DNA from: Ptiloglossa arizonensis
Taxonomy: Eukaryota; Arthropoda; Insecta; Hymenoptera; Colletidae
Direction of reading: 5' to 3'
DNA length: 64,000 bases
Assembly (NCBI RefSeq): GCF_051014685.1
Contig: NW_027478919.1
Location: 1 to 64,000, forward strand
This document shows, piece after piece, positions 11,189 through 23,800 of this stretch (positions are counted from its first letter, which is position 1; every line of letters starts with the position of its first letter). The position numbers and the translations under genes are program-made. The notes beneath the pieces were generated by a model. That model did no database searches. It was not told the DNA's origin and saw nothing but the letters and a program-made list of their open reading frames with translations.

Positions 11189-13440
11189 AACCTGATTGAC
11201 CAATCCGCAAAATTTCTGATGCATCTGAAAGTAGAAACTCGCCCGATTACAACGGTATGCGTACTTTTCCCCTAGGCCGTTCTAGTTATTCGTTTCGAGC
11301 ATCAGAACTGCGAAAATTTTGAGTTTCTCAAGCGTTTCTTACTACCAATCTGCCATATCTCGCGAACGGATTGACCAATCCGCAAAATTTCTGATGCATC
11401 TGAAAGTAGACACTCGCGCGATTACAACGGTATGCGTACTTTTCCCCTAGGCCGTTCTAGTTATTCGTTTCGAGCATCAGAACTGCGAAAATTTTGATTT
11501 TCTCAAGCGTTTCTTACTTCCAAACTGCCATATCTCGCGAACGGATTGACCAATCCGCAAAATTTCTGTTGCATCTGAAAGTAGAAACTCTCCCGTTTAC
11601 AACGGTATGTGTTCTTTTCCCCTAGGCCATTGTAGTTATTCGTTTCGAGCATCTGAACTGCGAAAATTTTGAGTTTCTCAAGCGTTTCTTACCTACAAAC
11701 TGCCACATCTCGCGAACGGATTGACCAATCCGCAAAATTTTGTAGCATCTGAAAGTAGAAACTCGCCCGATTACAACGGTATGCGTAGTTTTCCCCTGGG
11801 CCGTTCTAGTTGTTCGTTTCGAGCATCAGAACTGCGAAAATTTTGAGTTTCTCAAGCGTTTCTTACCTACAAACTGCCACATCTCGCGAACGGATAGACC
11901 AATCCGCAAAATTTTGTTGCATCTGAAAGTAGAAACTCGCCCGATTACAACGGTATGCGTAGTTTTCCCCTAGGCCGTTCTAGTTATTCGTTTCGAGCAT
12001 CAGAACTGCGAAAATTTTGAGTTTCTCAAGCGTTTCTTACCTATAAACTGCCACATCTCGCGAACCTGATTGACCAATCCGCAAAATTTCTGATGCATCT
12101 GAAAGTAGAAACTTGCCCGATTACAACGGTATGCGTACTTTTCCCCTAGGCCGTTCTAGTTATTCGTTTCGAGCATCAGAACTGCGAAAATTTTGAGTTT
12201 CTCAAGCGTTTCTTACTTCCAATCTGCCATATCTTGCGAACGGATTGACCAATCCGCAAAATTTCTGATGCATCTGAAAGTAGACACTCGCGCGATTACA
12301 ACGGTATGCGTACTTTTCCCCTAGGCCGTTCTAGTTATTCGTTTCGAGCATCAGAACTGCGAAAATTTTGATTTTCTCAAGCGTTTCTTACTTCCAAACT
12401 GCCATATCTCGCGAACGGATTGACCAATCCGCAAAATTTCTGTTGCATCTGAAAGTAGAAACTCTCCCGTTTACAACGGTATGTGTTCTTTTCCCCTAGG
12501 CCATTGTAGTTATTCGTTTCGAGCATCTGAACTGCGAAAATTTTGAGTTTCTCGAGCGTTTCTTACCTCCAATCTGCCATATCTTGCGAACGGATTGACC
12601 AATCCGCAAAATTTTGTTGCATCTGAAAGTAGAAACTCGCCCGATTACAACGGTATGCGTACTTTTCCCCTAGGCCGTTCTAGTTGTTCGTTTCGAGCAT
12701 CAGAACTGCGAAAATTTTGAGTTTCTCAAGCGTTTCTTACCTACAAACTGCCACATCTCGCGAACGGATTGACCAATCCGCAAAATTTTGTTGCATCTGA
12801 AAGTAGAAACTCGCCCGATTACAACGGTATGCGTAGTTTTCCCCTAGGCCGTTCTAGTTATTCGTTTCGAGCATCAGAACTGCGAAAATTTTGAGTTTCT
12901 CAAGCGTTTCTTACCTATAAACTGCCACATCTCGCGAACCTGATTGACCAATCCGCAAAATTTCTGATGCATCTGAAAGTAGAAACTCGCCCGATTACAA
13001 CGGTATGCGTACTTTTCCCCTAGGCCGTTCTAGTTATTCGTTTCGAGCATCAGAACTGCGAAAATTTTGAGTTTCTCAAGCGTTTCTTACTACCAATCTG
13101 CCATATCTCGCGAACGGATTGACCAATCCGCAAAATTTCTGATGCATCTGAAAGTAGACACTCGCGCGATTACAACGGTATGCGTACTTTTCCCCTAGGC
13201 CGTTCTAGTTATTCGTTTCGAGCATCAGAACTGCGAAAATTTTGATTTTCTCAAGCGTTTCTTACTTCCAAACTGCCATATCTCGCGAACGGATTGACCA
13301 ATCCGCAAAATTTCTGTTGCATCTGAAAGTAGAAACTCTCCCGTTTACAACGGTATGTGTTCTTTTCCCCTAGGCCATTGTAGTTATTCGTTTCGAGCAT
13401 CTGAACTGCGAAAATTTTGAGTTTCTCGAGCGTTTCTTAC
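11189..13440 (+). repeat. Five-monomer HOR, 874-bp period, about 2.6 copies
   Basis: The rare AACCTGATTG variant recurs at 11,189, 12,063 and 12,937, and CACTCGCGCG at 11,411, 12,285 and 13,159, both at exactly 874 bp. The period is 5 x 175 less one because each unit holds two 174-bp TTTTGTTGC/TTTTGTAGC monomers and one 176-bp AACCTGATTG monomer. Monomer order: TGATGC unit, CACTCGCGCG unit with TTTTGATTTTC, CTCTCCCGTTTAC/GGCCATTGTAG unit, and two 174-bp units. The first two copies are complete (11,189-12,062 and 12,063-12,936). The third loses identity near 13,440, where GCGAAAGG and GCATAATTTTTG units follow. Confidence 0.88.
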
Positions 13441-14230
13441 CTCCAAACTGCCATATCTCGCGAAAGGATTGACCAATCCGCATAATTTTTGTTGCATCTG
13501 AAAGTAGAAACTCGCCCGATTACAACGGTATGTTCACTTTTCCCCTAGGCCGTTCTAGTTATGCTTGTCGAGCATCAGAACTGCGAAAATTTTGAGTTTC
13601 TCAAGTGTTTCTTACCTCCAAACTCCCATATCTCGCGAACGGATTGACCAATCCGCAAAATTTCTGTTGCATCTGAAAGTAGAAACTCGCCCGATTACAA
13701 CGGTATGCGTAGTTTTCCCCTAGGTCGTTCTAGTTGTTCGTTTCGAGCATCAGAACTGCGAAAATTTTGAGTTTCTCAAGCGTTTCTTACCTACAAACTG
13801 CCACATCTCGCGAACGGATTGACCAATCCGCAAAATTTTGTTGCATCTGAAAGTAGAAACTCGCCCGATTACAACGGTATGCGTAGTTTTCCCCTAGGCC
13901 GTTCTAGTTATTCGTTTCGAGCATCAGAACTGCGAAAATTTTGAGTTTCTCAAGCGTTTCTTACCTACAAACTGCCACATCTCGCGAACGGATTGACCAA
14001 TCCGCAAAATTTTGTTGCATCTGAAAGTAGAAACTCTCCCGTTTACAACGGTATGTGTTCTTTTCCCCTAGGCCATTGTAGTTATTCGTTTCGAGCATCT
14101 GAACTGCGAAAATTTTGAGTTTCTCGAGCGTTTCTTACCTCCAAACTGCCATATCTCGCGCACGGATTGACCAATCCGCAAAATTTCTGTTGCATCTGAA
14201 AGTAGAAACTCGCCCGATTACAACGGTATG
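13441..14230 (+). repeat. Right end of domain 1 and hybrid boundary monomer
   Basis: Bases 13,441 to about 14,030 hold the last domain 1 units (ATGTTCAC with GCTTGTCGAG, CCAAACTCCCAT, then two TTTTGTTGC units). The unit at about 14,010-14,165 starts as a domain 1 type (TTTTGTTGC, CTCTCCCGTTTAC, GGCCATTGTAG, GAGCATCTGAACTG) but ends with GCGCACGG, a tail otherwise typical of domain 2. It is followed by a type A unit (GTGTACTTTTCCGCTAGG, GTTCCAG, AAAATGTTGAG, CAACCGC, TGGCGAACGGATGG). The crossover between sets therefore lies at about 14,108-14,160. Confidence 0.75.
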
Positions 14231-15658
14231 TGTACTTTTCCGCTAGGCCGTTCCAGTTATTCGTTTCGAGCATCAGAACTGCGAAAATGTTGAGTTTCTC
14301 AACCGCTTCTTACCTCCAAACTGCCATATCTGGCGAACGGATGGACCAATCCGCAAAATTTCTGTTGCATCTGAAAGCAGAAACTCGCCCGATTACAACG
14401 GTATGCGTACTTTTCCCCTAGGCCGTTCTAGTTATTCGTTTCGAGCATCAGAACTGCGAAAATTTTGAGTTTCTCAAGCGTTTCTTACCTCCAAACTGCC
14501 ATATCTCGCGAAAGGATTGACCAATCCGCAAAATTTCTGTTGCATCTGAAAGTAGATACTCGCCCGATTACAACGATATGAGTACTTCTCCCCTAGGCCG
14601 TTCTGGTTATTCGTTTCGAGTCTCAGAACTGCGAATATTTTGGGTTTCTCAAGCGTTTCTTACCTCCAAACTGCCATATCTCGCGAACAGATTGAACAAT
14701 CCGCAAAATCTCTGTTGCATCTGAAAGTAGAAACTCGCCCGATCAAAAAGGTATGAGTACATTTCCCCTAGGCCGTTCTAGTTATGCTTGTCGAGCATCA
14801 GAACTGTGAACATTTTGAGTTTCTCAACCGTTTCTTACCTCCAAACTACCATATCTCGCGAACGGATTGACCGATCCGCAAAATTTCTGTTGCATCTGAA
14901 AGTAGAAACTCGCCCGATTACAACGGTATGTGTACTTTTCCCCTAGGCCATTCTAGTAATTCGTTTCGAGCATCAGAACTGTGAAAATTTTGAGTTTCTC
15001 GAGCGTTTCTTACCTCCAAACTGCCATATCTCGCGCACGGATGGACCAATCCGCAAAATTTCTGTTGCATCTGAAAGCAGAAACTCGCCCGATTACAACG
15101 GTATGCGTACTTTTCCCCTAGGCCGTTCTAGTTATTCGTTTCGAGCATCAGAACTGCGAAAATTTTGAGTTTCTCAAGCGTTTCTTACCTCCAAACTGCC
15201 ATATCTCGCGAAAGGATTGACCAATCCGCAAAATTTCTGTTGCATCTGAAAGTAGATACTCGCCCGATTACAACGGTATGCGTACTTTTCCCCTAGGCCG
15301 TTCTAGTTATTCGTTTCGAGCATCAGAACTGCGAATATTTTGAGTTCCTCAAGCGTTTCTTACATACAAACTGCCACATCTCGCGAACGGATTGACCAAT
15401 CCGCAAAATTTCTGTGGCATCTGAAAGTAGAAACTCGCCCAATTACAACGGTATGTGTACTTTTCCCCTAGGCCATTCTAGTTATTCGTTTCGAGCATCA
15501 GAACTACGAAAATTTTGAGTTTCTCGAGCGTTTCTTACCTCCAAACTGCCATATCTCGCGCACGGATTGACCAATCCGCAAAATTTCTGTTGCATCTGAA
15601 AGTAGAAACTCGCCCGATTACAACGGTATGTGTACTTTTCCCCTAGGCCGTTCCAGTT
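14231..15658 (+). repeat. Domain 2 lead-in monomers
   Basis: Eight satellite units separate the first type A unit from the next type A at 15,630. Order: A, B, a B/D-like hybrid (GTAGATACTCG with ACGATATGAG), E, F with a GGATGGACC tail, B, an L-like unit, and G. The F unit with the A-type tail skips A and runs straight into B, a sign of single-monomer loss. There is no non-satellite sequence. Confidence 0.8.
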
Positions 15659-17864
15659 ATTCGTTTCGAGCATCAGAACTGCGAAAATGTTGAGTTTCTC
15701 AACCGCTTCTTACCTCCAAACTGCCATATCTGGCGAACGGATGGACCAATCCGCAAAATTTCTGTTGCATCTGAAAGCAGAAACTCGCCCGATTACAACG
15801 GTATGCGTACTTTTCTCCTAGGCCGTTCTAGTTATTCGTTTCGAGCATCAGAACTGCGAAAATTTTGAGTTTCTCAAGCGTTTCTTACCTCCAAACTGCC
15901 ATATCTCGCGAAAGGATTGACAAATCCGCAAAATTTCTGTTGCATCTGAAAGTAGACATTCGCCCGATTACAACGGTATGCGTACTTTTCCCCTAGGCCG
16001 TTCTAGTTATTCGTTTCGAGCATCAGAACTGCGAATATTTTGAGTTTCTCAAGCGTTTCTTACATACAAACTGCCACATCTCGCAAACGGATTGACCAAT
16101 CCGCAAAATTTCTGCTGCATCTGAAAGTAGAAACTTGCCCGATTACAACGATATGAGTACTTCTCCCCTAGGCCGTTCTGGTTATTCGTTTCGAGTCTCA
16201 GAACTGCGAATATTTTGGGTTTCTCAAGCGTTTCTTACCTCCAAACTGCCATATCTAGCGAACAGATTGAACAATCCGCAAAATCTCTGTTGCATCTGAA
16301 AGTAGAAACTCGCCCGATCAAAAAGGTATGAGTACATTTCCCCTAGGCCGTTCTAGTTATGCTTGTCGAGCATCAGAACTGTGAACATTTTGAGTTTCTC
16401 AACCGTTTCTTACCTCCAAACTACCATATCTCGCGAACGGATTGACCGATCCGCAAAATTTCTGTTGCATCTGAAAGTAGAAACTCGCCCGATTACAACG
16501 GTATGTGTACTTTTCCCCTAGGCCATTCTAGTAATTCGTTTCGAGCATCAGAACTGTGAAAATTTTGAGTTTCTCGAGCGTTTCTTACCTCCAAACTGCC
16601 ATATCTCGCGCACGGATTGACCAATCCGCAAAATTTCTGTTGCATCTGAAAGTAGAAACTCGCCCGATTACAACGGTATGTGTACTTTTCCCCGAGGCCG
16701 TTCCAGCTATTCGTTTCGAGCATCAGAACTGCGAAAATGTTGAGTTTCTCAACCGCTTCTTACCTCCAAACTGCCATATCTGGCGAACGGATGGACCAAT
16801 CCGCAAAATTTCTGTTGCATCTGAAAGCAGAAACTCGCCCGATTACAACGGTATGCGTACTTTTCTCCTAGGCCGTTCTAGTTATTCGTTTCGAGCATCA
16901 GAACTGCGAAAATTTTGAGTTTCTCAAGCGTTTCTTACCTCCAAACTGCCATATCTCGCGAAAGGATTGACAAATCCGCAAAATTTCTGTTGCATCTGAA
17001 AGTAGACATTCGCCCGATTACAACGGTATGCGTACTTTTCCCCTAGGCCGTTCTAGTTATTCGTTTCGAGCATCAGAACTGCGAATATTTTGAGTTTCTC
17101 AAGCGTTTCTTACATACAAACTGCCACATCTCGCAAACGGATTGACCAATCCGCAAAATTTCTGCTGCATCTGAAAGTAGAAACTCGCCCGATTACAACG
17201 ATATGAGTACTTCTCCCCTAGGCCGTTCTGGTTATTCGTTTCGAGTCTCAGAACTGCGAATATTTTGGGTTTCTCAAGCGTTTCTTACCTCCAAACTGCC
17301 ATATCTCGCGAACAGATTGAACAATCCGCAAAATCTCTGTTGCATCTGAAAGTAGAAACTCGCCCGATCAAAAAGGTATGAGTACATTTCCCCTAGGCCG
17401 TTCTAGTTATGCTTGTCGAGCATCAGAACTGTGAACATTTTGAGTTTCTCAACCGTTTCTTACCTCCAAACTACCATATCTCGCGAACGGATTGACCGAT
17501 CCGCAAAATTTCTGTTGCATCTGAAAGTAGAAACTCGCCCGATTACAACGGTATGTGTACTTTTCCCCTAGGCCATTCTAGTAATTCGTTTCGAGCATCA
17601 GAACTGTGAAAATTTTGAGTTTCTCGAGCGTTTCTTACCTCCAAACTGCCATATCTCGCGCACGGATTGACCAATCCGCAAAATTTCTGTTGCATCTGAA
17701 AGTAGAAACTCGCCCGATTACAACGGTATGTGTACTTTTCCCCGAGGCCGTTCCAGCTATTCGTTTCGAGCATCAGAACTGCGAAAATGTTGAGTTTCTC
17801 AACCGCTTCTTACCTCCAAACTGCCATATCTGGCGAACGGATGGACCAATCCGCAAAATTTCTG
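15659..17864 (+). repeat. Six-monomer HOR A-B-C-D-E-F, 1050-bp period, about 2.1 copies
   Basis: Bases 15,659-16,814 repeat at 16,709-17,864, offset exactly 1050 bp (6 x 175). The order A-B-C-D-E-F is readable from the type markers: TTCTCCTAGG in B at 15,814 and 16,864, CGACAATG-free C units with GTAGACATTCG, D with TTCTGGTTATTCG, E with GATCAAAAAGG and F with TTCTAGTAATTCG. Differences include AAACTTGCCC against AAACTCGCCC (about 16,131 / 17,181) and ATCTAGCG against ATCTCGCG (about 16,256 / 17,306). The right end is where B becomes the GAATGCAAAAACTCG form (about 17,870). This is the clearest unit from which longer domain 2 HORs appear to be built. Confidence 0.88.
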
Positions 17865-20800
17865 CTGCATCTGAATGCAAAAACTCGCCCGATTACAACG
17901 GTATGCGTACTTTTCCCCTAGGCGGTTCTAGTTATTCGTTTCGAGCATCAGAACTGCGAAAATTTTGAGTTTCTCAAGCGTTTCTTACCTCCAAACTGCC
18001 ATATCTCGCGAAAGGATTGACCAATCCGCAAAATGTCTGTTGCATCTGAAAGTAGACACTCGCCCGATTACAACGGTATGCGTACTTTTCCCCTAGGCCG
18101 TTCTAGTTATTCGTTTCGAGCATCAGAACTGTGAATATTTTGAGTTTCTCAAGCGTTTCTTACATACAAACTGCCACATCTCGCGAACGGATTGACCAAT
18201 CCGCAAAATTTCTGCTGCATCTGAAAGTAGAAACTCGCCCGATTACAACGATATGAGTACTTTTCCCCTAGGCCGTTCTGGTTATTCGTTTCGAGCATCA
18301 GAACTGCGAAAATTTTGGGTTTCTCAAGCGTTTCTTACCTCCAAACTGCCATATCTCGCGAACAGATTGAACAATCCGCAAAATTTCTGTTGCATCTGAA
18401 AGTAGACACTCGCCCGATTACAACGGTATGCGTACTTTTCCCCTTGGCCGTTCTAGTTATTCGTTTCGAGCATCAGAACTGCGAATATTTTGAGTTCCTC
18501 AAGCGTTTCTTACATACAAACTGCCACATCTCGCGAACGGATTGAACAATCCGCAAAATTTCTGTGGCATCTGAAAGTAGAAACTCGCCCGATTACAACG
18601 GTATGCGTACTTCTCCCCTAGGCCGTTCTAGTTATTCGTTTCGAGCATCAGAACTGCGAATATTTTGAGTTCCTCAAGCGTTTCTTACATACAAACTGCC
18701 ACATCTCGCGAACGGATTGACCAATCCGCAAAATTTCTGTGGCATCTGAAAGTAGAAACTCGCCCAATTACAACGGTATGTGTACTTTTCCCCTAGGCCA
18801 TTCTAGTTATTCGTTTCGAGCATCAGAACTGCGAAAATTTTGAGTTTCTCGAGCGTTTCTTACCTCCAAACTGCCATATCTCGCGCACGGATTGACCAAT
18901 CCGCAAAATTTCTGTTGCATCTGAAAGTAGAAACTCGCCCGATTACAACGGTATGCGTACTTTTCCCCTAGGCCATTCTAGTTATTCGTTTCGAGCATCA
19001 GAACTGCGAAAATTTTGAGTTTCTCGAGCGTTTCTTACCTCCAAACTGCCATATCTCGCGCACGGATTGACCAATCCGCAAAATTTCTGTTGCATCTGAA
19101 AGTAGAAACTAGCCCGATTACAACGGTATGTGTACTTTTCCGCTAGGCCGATCCAGTTATTCGTTTCGAGCATCAGAACTGCGAAAATGTTGAGTTTCTC
19201 AACCGCTTCTTACCTCCAAACTGCCATATCTGGCGAACGGATGGACCAATCCGCAAAATTTCTGTTGCATCTGAAAGCAGAAACTCGCCCGATTACAACG
19301 GTATGCGTACTTTTCTCCTAGGCCGTTCTAGTTATTCGTTTCGAGCATCAGAACTGCGAAAATTTTGAGTTTCTCAAGCGTTTCTTACCTCCAAACTGCC
19401 ATATCTCGCGAAAGGATTGACAAATCCGCAAAATTTCTGTTGCATCTGAAAGTAGACATTCGCCCGATTACAACGGTATGCGTACTTTTCCCCTAGGCCG
19501 TTCTAGTTATTCGTTTCGAGCATCAGAACGGCGAATATTTTGAGTTTCTCAAGCGTTTCTTACATACAAACTGCCACATCTCGCGAACGGATTGACCAAT
19601 CCGCAAAATTTCTGCTGCATCTGAAAGTAGAAACTCGCCCGATTACAACGATATGAGTACTTCTCCCCTAGGCCGTTCTGGCTATTCGTTTCGAGTCTCA
19701 GAACTGCGAATATTTTGGGTTTCTCAAGCGTTTCTTACCTCCAAACTGCCATATCTCGCGAACAGATTGAACAATCCGCAAAATCTCTGTTGCATCTGAA
19801 AGTAGAAACTCGCCCGATCAAAAAGGTATGAGTACATTTCCCCTAGGCCGTTCTAGTTATGCTTGTCGAGCATCAGAACTGTGAACATTTTGAGTTTCTC
19901 AACCGTTTCTTACCTCCAAACTACCATATCTCGCGAACGGATTGACCGATCCGCAAAATTTCTGTTGCATCTGAAAGTAGAAACTCGCCCGATTACAACG
20001 GTATGTGTACTTTTCCCCTAGGCCATTCTAGTAATTCGTTTCGAGCATCAGAACTGTGAAAATTTTGAGTTTCTCGAGCGTTTCTTACCTCCAAACTGCC
20101 ATATCTCGCGCACGGATTGACCAATCCGCAAAATTTCTGTTGCAACTGAAAGTAGAAACTCGCCCGATTACAACGGTATGTGTACTTTTCCCCGAGGCCG
20201 TTCCAGCTATTCGTTTCGAGCATCAGAACTGCGAAAATGTTGAGTTTCTCAACCGCTTCTTACCTCCAAACTGCCATATCTGGCGAACGGATGGACCAAT
20301 CCGCAAAATTTCTGCTGCATCTGAATGCAAAAACTCGCCCGATTACAACGGTATGCGTACTTTTCCCCTAGGCCGTTCTAGTTATTCGTTTCGAGCATCA
20401 GAACTGCGAAAATTTTGAGTTTCTCAAGCGTTTCTTACCTCCAAACTGCCATATCTCGCGAAAGGATTGACCAATCCGCAAAATGTCTGTTGCATCTGAA
20501 AGTAGACACTCGCCCGATTACAACGGTATGCGTACTTTTCCCCTAGGCCGTTCTAGTTATTCGTTTCGAGCATCAGAACTGCGAATATTTGAGTTTCTCA
20601 AGCGTTTCTTACATACAAACTGCCACATCTCGCGAACGGATTGACCAATCCGCAAAATTTCTGTTGCATCTGAAAGTAGAAACTCGCCCGATTACAACGG
20701 TATGTGTACTTTTCTCCTAGGCCGTTCCAGTTATTCGTTTCGAGCATCAGAACTGCGAAAATGTTGAGTTTCTCAACCGCTTCTTACCTCCAAACTGCCA

Positions 20801-23800
20801 TATCTGGCGAACGGATGGACCAATCCGCAAAATTTCTGTTGCATCTGAAAGCAGAAACTCGCCCGATTACAACGGTATGCGTACTTTTCCCCTAGGCCGT
20901 TCTAGTTATTCGTTTCGAGCATCAGAACTGCGAAAATTTTGAGTTTCTCAAGCGTTTCTTACCTCCAAACTGCCATATCTCGCGAAAGGATTGACCAATC
21001 CGCAAAATTTCTGTTGCATCTGAAAGTAGATACTCGCCCGATTACAACGGTATGCGTACTTTTCCCCTAGGCCGTTCTAGTTATTCGTTTCGAGCATCAG
21101 AACTGCGAATATTTTGAGTTCCTCAAGCGTTTCTTACATACAAACTGCCACATCTCGCGAACGGATTGACCAATCCGCAAAATTTCTGTGGCATCTGAAA
21201 GTAGAAACTCGCCCAATTACAACGGTATGTGTACTTTTCCCCTAGGCCATTCTAGTTATTCGTTTCGAGCATCAGAACTGCGAAAATTTTGAGTTTCTCG
21301 AGCGTTTCTTACCTCCAAACTGCCATATCTCGCGCACGGATTGACCAATCCGCAAAATTTCTGTTGCATCTGAAAGTAGAAACTCGCCCGATTACAACGG
21401 TATGTGTACTTTTCCCCTAGGCCGTTCCAGTTATTCGTTTCGAGCATCAGAACTGCGAAAATGTTGAGTTTCTCAACCGCTTCTTACCTCCAAACTGCCA
21501 TATCTGGCGAACGGATGGACCAATCCGCAAAATTTCTGTTGCATCTGAAAGCAGAAACTCGCCCGATTACAACGGTATGCGTACTTTTCTCCTAGGCCGT
21601 TCTAGTTATTCGTTTCGAGCATCAGAACTGCGAAAATTTTGAGTTTCTCAAGCGTTTCTTACCTCCAAACTGCCATATCTCGCGAAAGGATTGACAAATC
21701 CGCAAAATTTCTGTTGCATCTGAAAGTAGACATTCGCCCGATTACAACGGTATGCGTACTTTTCCCCTAGGCCGTTCTAGTTATTCGTTTCGAGCATCAG
21801 AACTGCGAATATTTTGAGTTTCTCAAGCGTTTCTTACATACAAACTGCCACATCTCGCAAACGGATTGACCAATCCGCAAAATTTCTGCTGCATCTGAAA
21901 GTAGACATTCGCCCGATTACAACGGTATGCGTACTTTTCCCCTAGGCCGTTCTGGTTATTCGTTTCGAGTCTCAGAACTGCGAATATTTTGGGTTTCTCA
22001 AGCGTTTCTTACCTCCAAACTGCCATATCTCGCGAACAGATTGAACAATCCGCAAAATCTCTGTTGCATCTGAAAGTAGAAACTCGCCCGATCAAAAAGG
22101 TATGAGTACATTTCCCCTAGGCCGTTCTAGTTATGCTTGTCGAGCATCAGAACTGTGAACATTTTGAGTTTCTCAACCGTTTCTTACCTCCAAACTACCA
22201 TATCTCGCGAACGGATTGACCGATCCGCAAAATTTCTGTTGCATCTGAAAGTAGAAACTCGCCCGATTACAACGGTATGTGTACTTTTCCCCTAGGCCAT
22301 TCTTGTAATTCGTTTCGAGCATCAGAACTGTGAAAATTTTGAGTTTCTCGAGCGTTTCTTACCTCCAAACTGCCATATCTCGCGAACGGATTGACCAATC
22401 CGCAAAATTTCTGTTGCATCTGAAAGTAGAAACTCGCCCGATTACAACGGTATGTGTACTTTTCCCCGAGGCCGTTCCAGCTATTCGTTTCGAGCATCAG
22501 AACTGCGAAAATGTTGAGTTTCTCAACCGCTTCTTACCTCCAAACTGCCATATCTGGCGAACGGATGGACCAATCCGCAAAATTTCTGCTGCATCTGAAT
22601 GCAAAAACTTGCCCGATTACAACGGTATGCGTACTTTTCCCCTAGGCCGTTCTAGTTATTCGTTTCGAGCATCAGAACTGCGAAAATTTTGAGTTTCTCA
22701 AGCGTTTCTTACCTCCAAACTGCCATATCTCGCGAAGGGATTGACCAATCCGCAAAATGTCTGTTGCATCTGAAAGTAGACACTCGCCCGATTACAACGG
22801 TATGCGTACTTTTCCCCTAGGCCGTTCTAGTTATTCGTTTCGAGCATCAGAACTGCGAATATTTTGAGTTTCTCAAGCGTTTCTTACATACAAACTGCCA
22901 CATCTCGCGAACGGATTGACCAATCCGCAAAATTTCTGCTGCATCTGAAAGTAGAAACTCGCCCGATTACAACGATATGAGTACATTTCCCCTAGGCCGT
23001 TCTGGTTATTCGTTTCGAGCATCAGAACTGCGAAAATTTTGGGTTTCTCAAGCGTTTCTTACCTCCAAACTGCCATATCTCGCGAACAGATTGAACAATC
23101 CGCAAAATTTCTGTTGCATCTGAAAGTAGACACTCGCCCGATTACAACGGTATGCGTACTTTTCCCCTTGGCCGTTCTAGTTATTCGTTTCGAGCATCAG
23201 AACTGCGAATATTTTGAGTTCCTCAAGCGTTTCTTACATACAAACTGCCACATCTCGCGAACGGATTGAACAATCCGCAAAATTTCTGTGGCATCTGAAA
23301 GTAGAAACTCGCCCGATTACAACGGTATGCGTACTTCTCCCCTAGGCCGTTCTAGTTATTCGTTTCGAGCATCAGAACTGCGAATATTTTGAGTTCCTCA
23401 AGCGTTTCTTACATACAAACTGCCACATCTCGCGAACGGATTGACCAATCCGCAAAATTTCTGTGGCATCTGAAAGTAGAAACTCGCCCAATTACAACGG
23501 TATGTGTACTTTTCCCCTAGGCCATTCTAGTTATTCGTTTCGAGCATCAGAACTGCGAAAATTTTGAGTTTCTCGAGCGTTTCTTACCTCCAAACTGCCA
23601 TATCTCGCGCACGGATTGACCAATCCGCAAAATTTCTGTTGCATCTGAAAGTAGAAACTCGCCCGATTACAACGGTATGCGTACTTTTCCCCTAGGCCAT
23701 TCTAGTTATTCGTTTCGAGCATCAGAACTGCGAAAATGTTGAGTTTCTCGAGCGTTTCTTACCTCCAAACTGCCATATCTGGCGAACGGATGGACCAATC

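Larger units (their letters stand above)
1..14150 (+). repeat. Satellite domain 1 (left monomer set)
   Basis: About 81 monomers form this domain. Its units carry diagnostic variants that are rare or absent further right: CCCCTGGGCC in place of CCCCTAGGCC, TTATGCTTGTCGAGC in place of TTATTCGTTTCGAGC, TTAACTCCAAA, the 174-bp variant CAAAATTTTGTTGC, GCATAATTTTTG, ACTCTCCCGTTTAC, and the 176-bp variant AACCTGATTG. Local duplications of 2, 5, 7 and 9 monomers occur, but no single HOR dominates, so it is more heterogeneous than the right-hand domain. No gene, mobile element or unique sequence was seen. Type E of domain 2 also carries the GCTTGTCGAG variant, so the two domains share ancestry. Confidence 0.8.

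Noticed and set aside
16556..16918. Open frames of up to 120 codons recurring at about 16.6, 17.6, 20.1, 22.3 and 25.7 kb
   Set aside because: They span about two monomers at F/A/B, change frame with each unit because 175 is not a multiple of 3, overlap an open frame on the other strand, and have no start context, conserved domain or codon pattern. They are repeat by-products.
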